This document shows positions 25,894 through 32,277 of a stretch of 38,717 nucleotides of DNA, one piece after another (position 1 is the stretch's first letter; every line of letters begins with the position of its first letter). The position numbers and the translations under genes are program-made. The DNA is taken from positions 1 through 38,717 of the forward strand of contig JAFRPL010000010.1 in the NCBI GenBank assembly GCA_017429165.1, in the 5' to 3' direction. The stretch comes from Clostridia bacterium. Lineage in GTDB: Bacteria > Bacillota > Clostridia > Oscillospirales > CAG-382. The notes beneath the pieces are model-generated. The model was not told the origin of the DNA. It was given only the letters and a program-made list of their open reading frames with translations, and made no database searches.

Positions 25894-28352
25894 AGATAGT
25901 TTTTTCCACAAAAAACGTCGTTCGCGCCTCGTTTCTGGATACATGCCGTATGGCGTACGATTACGGCTTCTGCGGATTTGAGATATACGACGCCGAAAAA
26001 GAGCGTTCGTTCCACAACGACAGCATACTCCGCCGCGACAAGACCGCCGATTCCAGGCGCAAGCTCGTGAACCGCAGCCTTTCGGTATCGGCGCTCAGGA
26101 TGCCGTACCCGCTGGAAAGCGAAAACGTGAGCGCCGACCTTACGGTCAAATACGTCGATATGGCGTCGCTCGCCGGGATACCGTACGTTATAGTCCGCGT
26201 AGAGCGGGAGACAGGCTTCGACGTGCTCGAACAAAAGCTTTCCGCGTCTCTCAGACGCGCCGAAAACGCAGACGTCGGCATACTGCTCGAAACGGTCGGA
26301 TATCTCGCCGATACCGATAACGTCATAGACGTGATAAATCATTTCTCATCCGCTGCTTTGGGCGTTTCGTGGAACGTTCGCGCCACTTGTTTCGACGCCG
26401 ACGAAAGCTCGGTCGCCACTATGAAGACGCTCGGCGCGTATATCAAATACGTTCGGCTCGGCGATATGAAAAACGGCAAAGCCGTGCTCATAGGCGAAGG
26501 CGAACTTGACGTTAAGGCGCTTCTCAACGCGCTGTCTTCGCTCAATTACGACGGCTATATATGCGCCGCGTGGAACGACGAGATAACCGACGCCGATATC
26601 GTGCTGACGCATTTCGCAAACTACGTTTCGGCGCTCAACCGCCAGAAGACGACGTATGAACACGTCTATTACAACCGCGCCCGCACCGGCACGTACGTCT
26701 GGAAAAAGTACGACGTCATAGATTACACTTTTTCGGAAGTGCTCGATACCATGGCGGAAAAATACCCCGATCAGTACGCGTTCAGGTTCCCCACGCTCGA
26801 TTATACGCGCACCTACCGCCAGTTCTTGCGCGACGTTGACGAATGCGCCGCTTCGCTCATTTCGATGGGCGTAAAGCCGGGCGACCACGTGGCGATCTGG
26901 GCGACAAATATCCCCCAGTGGTTCATTACATTCTGGGCGACCACCAAGATCGGCGCCGTGCTGGTGACTGTGAACACCGCGTATAAGATACACGAAATAG
27001 AGTATCTGCTCAAGCAGTCCGACACCCACACTCTGGTGCTTATCGAGTATTGCAAGGACATAAGCTACAAGGACATCATCCGCGAGCTTTGCCCCGAACT
27101 CGATACGCTCGAACCCGGCAAACCGCTTTATTCCAAAAAGCTGCCGTTTTTACGCAACGTCGTGACCGTGGGATTTACCATGCCCGGATGTTTGAACTGG
27201 GAACAGATGCTTTCGCGCGCGTCGCTCGTGCCGCTGGCGGAAGTGCGCCGCCGCGCCGCTCTCGTCAGGCCTGACGACGTCTGCAATATGCAGTACACCT
27301 CCGGCACCACGGGGTTCCCCAAAGGCGTTATGCTCACCCACCGCAATATAGTCAACAACGGCAAGACCATAGGCGACCGGATGGATCTTTCCACCGCCGA
27401 CCGTATGATGATACAGGTGCCGATGTTCCACTGTTTCGGAATGGTGCTTTCGATGACGTCGATGATGACCCACGGCGGCACTCTGTGTCCAATCCCGTAC
27501 TTTTCGCCTAAATCGGCGCTGACGTGCGTCAACGACGAGCACATCACCTGCTTCAACGGCGTACCGACAATGTTCATCGCGATGTTCGGGCATCCCGATT
27601 TTGCAAAGACCGACTTTTCGTATATGCGCACCGGGATAATGGCGGGCTCCAACTGTCCGCCCGATCTTATGCGCCGCGCGGCGGACGAGATGAATATGCG
27701 TGAGATAATTTCGGTCTACGGTCAGACAGAGGCGGCGCCCGGCTGCACGATGGGCGAAGTCAACGAGGATATCGACCACCGCGTCGAGACCGTGGGCAGC
27801 CCGTTCCCCGGCGTGGAATGCATGATAATCGATCCCGAGACCGGCAGGGAACTGCCCGACGGCGAAAGCGGCGAATTCGTCGCCCGCGGGTTCAATATCA
27901 TGAAGGGTTACTACAAAATGCCCGAAGCCACGGCCATGGCGATCGACGAGGACGGCTGGCTGCATTCGGGCGATATCTGCCTGCGTACGCCGGACGGCTA
28001 CTACAAAGTCACCGGACGGCTCAAGGATATGATAATCCGCGGCGGCGAAAACCTCTACCCGCGCGAGATAGAAGAATTCTATCTGACCAACCCCAAGGTG
28101 CGCGACGTCCAGGTCGTCGGCGTGCCCGACGAAAAATACGGCGAGGAATGCTGCGCGTGGATCATCCTTTACAAGGGCGAAACCTCGGACGACGCCGAGA
28201 TGCGCGCTTACGGCAACGCTTCTATAGCAAGGCACAAGGTGCCGAGATATTTCCTGTTCGTGGACGAATTCCCGATGAACGCCGCGGGCAAGATACTCAA
28301 ATACAAGATGCGCGAAGAATCCGTGCGCCTGCTCGGACTCGACAATAAGTGA
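25890..28352 (+). CDS. Fusion of sugar-isomerase-type TIM barrel and acyl-CoA synthetase
   Basis: The 820-residue protein has two parts. Residues 1-250 resemble the xylose-isomerase/AP-endonuclease-2 barrel (GFCGFEIYDAE, ILLETVGYL, GEGELDVKALL). Of its usual four metal ligands only Glu134 seems kept: the Asp/His strand reads WNVRATC, the next His is missing in KYVRLGD, and the last Glu is Ala in ICAAWND. Residues 275-820 form a complete AMP-forming acyl-CoA synthetase with TSGTTGFPKG near 470, YGQTEAAPG, HSGDI, KDMIIRGGENLYP and the catalytic lysine in AAGKILK. It likely activates a short, medium or branched fatty acid. Its start overlaps the LeuA-like stop by four bases (ATGA), so the two are made together under Leu T-box control. 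Confidence 0.88.
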   Translation: MKIVFSTKNVVRASFLDTCRMAYDYGFCGFEIYDAEKERSFHNDSILRRDKTADSRRKLVNRSLSVSALRMPYPLESENVSADLTVKYVDMASLAGIPYVIVRVERETGFDVLEQKLSASLRRAENADVGILLETVGYLADTDNVIDVINHFSSAALGVSWNVRATCFDADESSVATMKTLGAYIKYVRLGDMKNGKAVLIGEGELDVKALLNALSSLNYDGYICAAWNDEITDADIVLTHFANYVSALNRQKTTYEHVYYNRARTGTYVWKKYDVIDYTFSEVLDTMAEKYPDQYAFRFPTLDYTRTYRQFLRDVDECAASLISMGVKPGDHVAIWATNIPQWFITFWATTKIGAVLVTVNTAYKIHEIEYLLKQSDTHTLVLIEYCKDISYKDIIRELCPELDTLEPGKPLYSKKLPFLRNVVTVGFTMPGCLNWEQMLSRASLVPLAEVRRRAALVRPDDVCNMQYTSGTTGFPKGVMLTHRNIVNNGKTIGDRMDLSTADRMMIQVPMFHCFGMVLSMTSMMTHGGTLCPIPYFSPKSALTCVNDEHITCFNGVPTMFIAMFGHPDFAKTDFSYMRTGIMAGSNCPPDLMRRAADEMNMREIISVYGQTEAAPGCTMGEVNEDIDHRVETVGSPFPGVECMIIDPETGRELPDGESGEFVARGFNIMKGYYKMPEATAMAIDEDGWLHSGDICLRTPDGYYKVTGRLKDMIIRGGENLYPREIEEFYLTNPKVRDVQVVGVPDEKYGEECCAWIILYKGETSDDAEMRAYGNASIARHKVPRYFLFVDEFPMNAAGKILKYKMREESVRLLGLDNK

Positions 28353-28359
28353 AGACCGG

Positions 28360-28391
28360 TCCCGTTTCGTATGAAGCGGGATCTTTTTTTT
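28360..28391 (+). terminator. Terminator of the T-box operon
   Basis: TCCCGTTTC (28360-28368) pairs with GAAGCGGGA (28373-28381), with one G-U pair, followed by TCTTTTTTTT. Confidence 0.88.
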
Positions 28392-28406
28392 GCCCGCCAT
28401 GACTTC

Positions 28407-28435
28407 TTGACAAACGGGACGTCTTATTATATAAT
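28407..28435 (+). promoter_or_regulatory. Promoter of the fourth dockerin gene
   Basis: TTGACA (28407-28412), a 17-base spacer and TATAAT (28430-28435), 33 bases before the start codon. Confidence 0.9.
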
Positions 28436-28468
28436 GTTTTAAACTGTAACAAACAAGGAGCGATCTAT

Positions 28469-31093
28469 ATGAAAAGGTTTACACTAAAAGCCGTATCACT
28501 GCTGCTCGCGCTCGCCGCCGTGTTCGCTGCGGCGCAGATCGGAAACGTTGGCGTTTCGGCGTCGGCGGACCGCACGGTAATAGAAGTTTCAAGCTGGGAA
28601 GAGCTTTCCGAAGCGTTTGCGGCTTCCAGATGGGACGGCGCGGAATGGAAGATCGTGCTCGTTTCCGACCTGACCGCCGACGCGCGCGACGCGCTCCGCA
28701 GCCAGACCGCGCTTTACACGTTCACGCTCGACGGCTGCAGCGTCATTTTCGATTTCAACGGTCATACGCTGTCGTGCAACGATTCCGTAAGCACCACCGA
28801 TCTTTCGTATTCGCTCAACGATTTTATACGTGTCGATATCTACCTTTCCGAACGGCGCACTCTTTCCGGGTTCGAGCGTTACGGCAGTACGCTCACCGTT
28901 ATGGATTCCGTGGGTGGCGGAGGTATAAATATGTATTCATCCCGTGCGAAGGATAATGCGATCGCCGCGTTCCACGTGGTGTCGCACAGCCAGTTCTACG
29001 CCATGGGTCAGTATAATACCGACAGCGCTCACTATAATAATCTGGTAATAGAATCCGGCAGTTTCTACCTTGATTGCAAGACAGAAAAGTTCGGCAGCGG
29101 CACGCTCAATCTCGAAAATCCCTACCGCGGCTGCGTGATCGCAGACGATTGCATCACTGTTATCAACGGCGGTTATTTCCGGGCAAAGGGGACCGGATTC
29201 AAATCCGGGGACGACGATATGTGCGCTCGCGAGCTTTCGGCTTTCGGCACCTGCTGTTCAACGGCTTTCACGCGCCACGGCATTTTCAGCGGCGAAACGG
29301 TCATCAACGGCGGCGTGTTCGTTTCCAACGGATATTCCGTGCATCATTTTGACCTCGCCACGGCGGTGAACGAGACTACTTCAATGTTTTTCCCCATGAT
29401 AAACGGCGGTATCTTTTCCGGCTCCGTCGGCTTTGTAGGCATGACTTTCAAGTATAACGACGGGAACAGTGAACTCCGTTCGCTGCCCGCTTCAACGATA
29501 CTCGATACCGACGCCGTAATAATCGGCATAATCGGTTCCGATAACGTATTCAAAGGCGCGGAAGGCGTCACGCTCGGCGACCTTCACAAATGCAGGTCGC
29601 TTCTGGTGATCGGCGCCACCGCGGTGGGATTCAGGCGCGCTTCCGAAAACGGCGAGCACGTCGAACTCGAACGCTGCACCGAAGACAGCGAAGAGTTTTC
29701 GGTCGAATATTCGATCCCTTCGTGGGTCTCGGATTATATTCCGGACGTGACCGTGTCTCCGTATATAACGATCTTCTATAACAATACGGACAGCCTGTAT
29801 TCCACCGGCAGACTCACCGTGGAATACGCCTCGTACCCCGGCGAACTTTCGGTGCACGCCGGAGTTTCGGTGAGTTATATGGGCTGCAACGCCGAATTCG
29901 AAGATATTTACGATATCCGAGTCACCGAGTTAAAAGAGCCGCCCGTTATCGTAACGCAGCCGGTTTCCGTGAAAGCCGAACCCGGGGGGACCGCCGTGCT
30001 TTCGGTGACCGCAGATCACGCCGCCGCATATCAGTGGTACGTCAGGATCGGTTCTATGTCGATCCCCATCACGGAAGCGCTCGCGGGCGACAGCGTAAAA
30101 GGGTATAACGCTTCCAGACTGTATTACACGGCCGGTACCGTCACTTCCGATAAATTTTTCTGCCGCGTCACCGGGTCCGACGGCACCACCGCGGATACCT
30201 CCGTCGTCACCGTGACGTTCGGATCGATACCTCGCGTGAAGTCTTTCTCCGGCGGCGGCTATCACGCCGGCGGCAGCGCGTATTTCCATCTCAGGGCCGA
30301 TTATCTCGATAACGTCGCCTGGGTCGTCTACGACCGCAGGGCTTCGAGCGACGCCGACCGCATACGCACGCTCGACGACTTTTTAGAGGACACCGGTCTG
30401 GAATGCAGCGTAAAGCAGAACAGCTCGTTCGGCTACGCTTCGGTGGAATTCAAAAACGTGCCCGAAAACTTTTCGGGCAGATACGAAGTAGGCTATCAAC
30501 TTAAAAACGCGCTCGGCGAAATACCTCTTTCGCTCGAAAACTGCATAACGTTCACGCTCGTGCGCGATTATCCCGTCATAACGCTCGCGCCGACTGACGC
30601 CGGCTGTTTCCCGGGCGGCGAGCTCGTGTTCCGGACCGAAGCGCTCGGTGCGACGGGCTTCGAATGGCTGTTCGAGATCCCGGATGAGGACGGCGTGAAC
30701 ACGGTTATGACCGTGAGCGAATTCCTGTCATGTTACCCGGACGTTTCCGCAGACACCGACGGCGGCGCCGGAGTATCCGTTCTGACGTTGAACGGCGCGG
30801 TCCCCGAAATGTCGGGCATATACGTATATTGCCGCGTCGACGGGCCCGAGGCGAGCTCGTTCACTCCGCTTGCGGAGATCATGATAACATACGATTACTT
30901 GCTCGGGGATCTCACCGGCGACGGCATAGTAAGTTCCGCCGACGCTATCTATCTGCTGAGACATGTGCTGTTCACAGACGATTATCTTTTGAACCAGCCG
31001 TGCGATTTCTGTTTCGACGGCGCAGTCAATTCATCCGACGCCGTCTATCTGCTCCGGCACGTGCTTTTCGAATCCGATTATCCTCTCGGCTGA
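28469..31093 (+). CDS. Large secreted protein with beta-helix-like region, Ig domains and C-terminal dockerin
   Basis: The 874-residue product begins with a signal peptide (to about residue 32). Residues 35-450 show the strand-turn rhythm of parallel beta-helices (CSVIFDFNGHTL, ITVINGGYFRAKG, ETVINGGVFVSNG), as in pectate-lyase-like proteins, but no catalytic signature is clear. Ig-like modules follow at about 490-590 (VIVTQPVSVKAEPGGTAVL...YQWY) and 700-800. Two dockerin repeats end the protein (about 811-874; DLTGDGIVSSADA and DFCFDGAVNSSDA). The second repeat has Phe-Cys-Phe in its calcium loop, so its metal binding may be weaker. It is monocistronic, with its own promoter and terminators. 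Glycan binding or cleavage is possible. Confidence 0.8.
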   Translation: MKRFTLKAVSLLLALAAVFAAAQIGNVGVSASADRTVIEVSSWEELSEAFAASRWDGAEWKIVLVSDLTADARDALRSQTALYTFTLDGCSVIFDFNGHTLSCNDSVSTTDLSYSLNDFIRVDIYLSERRTLSGFERYGSTLTVMDSVGGGGINMYSSRAKDNAIAAFHVVSHSQFYAMGQYNTDSAHYNNLVIESGSFYLDCKTEKFGSGTLNLENPYRGCVIADDCITVINGGYFRAKGTGFKSGDDDMCARELSAFGTCCSTAFTRHGIFSGETVINGGVFVSNGYSVHHFDLATAVNETTSMFFPMINGGIFSGSVGFVGMTFKYNDGNSELRSLPASTILDTDAVIIGIIGSDNVFKGAEGVTLGDLHKCRSLLVIGATAVGFRRASENGEHVELERCTEDSEEFSVEYSIPSWVSDYIPDVTVSPYITIFYNNTDSLYSTGRLTVEYASYPGELSVHAGVSVSYMGCNAEFEDIYDIRVTELKEPPVIVTQPVSVKAEPGGTAVLSVTADHAAAYQWYVRIGSMSIPITEALAGDSVKGYNASRLYYTAGTVTSDKFFCRVTGSDGTTADTSVVTVTFGSIPRVKSFSGGGYHAGGSAYFHLRADYLDNVAWVVYDRRASSDADRIRTLDDFLEDTGLECSVKQNSSFGYASVEFKNVPENFSGRYEVGYQLKNALGEIPLSLENCITFTLVRDYPVITLAPTDAGCFPGGELVFRTEALGATGFEWLFEIPDEDGVNTVMTVSEFLSCYPDVSADTDGGAGVSVLTLNGAVPEMSGIYVYCRVDGPEASSFTPLAEIMITYDYLLGDLTGDGIVSSADAIYLLRHVLFTDDYLLNQPCDFCFDGAVNSSDAVYLLRHVLFESDYPLG

Positions 31094-31111
31094 TATCGAA
31101 TAAAACAAAAA

Positions 31112-31141
31112 ATCAAGCCGGGCTTTAACGCCGGGCTTGAT
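31112..31141. terminator. Hairpin after the fourth dockerin gene
   Basis: ATCAAGCC (31112-31119) pairs with GGCTTGAT (31134-31141), extended by GGC/GCC beyond a G-G mismatch. A6 precedes it but no T-tract follows on the plus strand, so it may help terminate together with the next hairpin. Confidence 0.5.
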
Positions 31142-31159
31142 GACAGGCGGTAAAATAAA

Positions 31160-31206
31160 CCGGCTGAAGTAAGCGATGTAAATACTTATTTCAGCCGGCT
31201 TTTTTC
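31160..31206 (+). terminator. Terminator, copy 1 of a repeated hairpin
   Basis: CCGGCTGAAGTAAG (31160-31173) pairs with CTTATTTCAGCCGG (31185-31198), followed by CTTTTTTC. Nearly the same stem recurs at 32198-32239 on the other side of the next gene. Confidence 0.85.
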
Positions 31207-31276
31207 AAACGATCCGCAAGCGTTTGGTCCTTGCATTTTCTTTGCGAGACGGATCAAGTTTTGAGAAAAGTTTCAA

Positions 31277-31320
31277 ATATTCGTTTTGCTATTGAAATAC
31301 CGTACGGAATGGTATATAAT
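31277..31320 (+). promoter_or_regulatory. Promoter with shared upstream element
   Basis: TTGAAA (31292-31297), a 17-base spacer and TATAAT (31315-31320). ATATTCGTTTTGCT (31277-31290) ends one base before the -35. The same 14-mer occupies the same place before the minus-strand promoter at 36433-36461. Confidence 0.8.
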
Positions 31321-31352
31321 TATTAAGAAAATAAACTAAGGACGTAAAAAAG

Positions 31353-32150
31353 ATGTTTACTGGCGATTACGGCTATTTTGACTATAAGGGCAATATCACC
31401 GGTTATACCGGTCAGGATTACGGCGGTTTTGCTCAGTATCTGTATCTTGCAATCTCGTTGGTCGTCCTGGCAGGGCTTTTGATGGCTCTTAGAAAAATAT
31501 CCCGGGAAAGGGCGTTGAAGATCGTCGGTTTTCTCGGCGTCTTCATGACCGTTCTTTATATCGGTAAAACGGTGTGGGAATCGTATTATGATATCACGAT
31601 CACGGGCTCTTTCAATACCGGACTTCTTCCGTTCGACACCTGCTCGCTCATTATGCCCGCGGGCTTGATCGCCGGTTTCGGAAAAGGGAAACCGCAGAAG
31701 ATCTGCGAGTGCTGGATCGCGACCGGCGGTATCGTCGGAGGCTTTGCCACGATGCTCTTTCTCAACGCTTTCTTTTATTATCCGTTCCTGTCTTTCGGTG
31801 CGACGTATTCGATGGTGTGGCATTTTCTGATGGTTTTCATGGGGCTGCTCGTTCTCGTCTGCTTACGGCCTCCCATCCGCTTTTCCGTGGTCACCGACGC
31901 GTTCGTTTTTCACCTTATCGCTTCGGTCGTGGTTATCCCGGTGGATTTCATTTTTGATTTTGACTTTATGCTTTACAGATATCTCGGCCACGTGCCGTTT
32001 TTCGAAGGCGTCGCGACGCGCCTTAGAGAGGCGGGCTTTGAATTTGTGAATCCAATAATAATGCTTATACTTTATTTCGTGGTTTTCGCGGTGATATGGC
32101 TTGTCGCAGCAATGATAAAAAACCGCAGGACTGCGCGCGGCGCGGCATAA
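31353..32150 (+). CDS. Multi-pass membrane protein, YwaF/TMEM164-like
   Basis: A 265-residue integral membrane protein with about seven hydrophobic helices, beginning near residues 28-48 (YLYLAISLVVLAGLLMAL). LLPFDTCSLIMPAGLIAGF and YSMVWHFLMVFMGLLVL resemble the LPLHLCS and gHG-type helices of the YwaF/TIGR02206 family, which is related to the TMEM164 acyltransferases. Here the family's second-helix His is replaced by Asp-Thr, while the His in VWHFL is kept. Function is therefore uncertain. AAGGA precedes the ATG. It is a single-gene transcript bounded by two copies of the same terminator. Confidence 0.6.
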   Translation: MFTGDYGYFDYKGNITGYTGQDYGGFAQYLYLAISLVVLAGLLMALRKISRERALKIVGFLGVFMTVLYIGKTVWESYYDITITGSFNTGLLPFDTCSLIMPAGLIAGFGKGKPQKICECWIATGGIVGGFATMLFLNAFFYYPFLSFGATYSMVWHFLMVFMGLLVLVCLRPPIRFSVVTDAFVFHLIASVVVIPVDFIFDFDFMLYRYLGHVPFFEGVATRLREAGFEFVNPIIMLILYFVVFAVIWLVAAMIKNRRTARGAA

Positions 32151-32197
32151 ACGTCGCGCTTCCGCGCGCGGCGCGCTCTGAAGCGCTCAGTATAAAA

Positions 32198-32239
32198 AAC
32201 CGGCTGAGGTAAGGAATCGTTTCCTTATTTCAGCCGGTT
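32198..32239. terminator. Bidirectional terminator, copy 2 of the repeated hairpin
   Basis: AACCGGCTGAGGTAAGGAA (32198-32216) pairs with TTCCTTATTTCAGCCGGTT (32221-32239), with two G-U pairs. TTCTTTG follows on the plus strand and a T-run on the minus strand, so it can end both convergent transcripts. Confidence 0.85.
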
Positions 32240-32277
32240 TCTTTGCCGTATAACGCGGAGCGGATCGGTCCGGTCTG

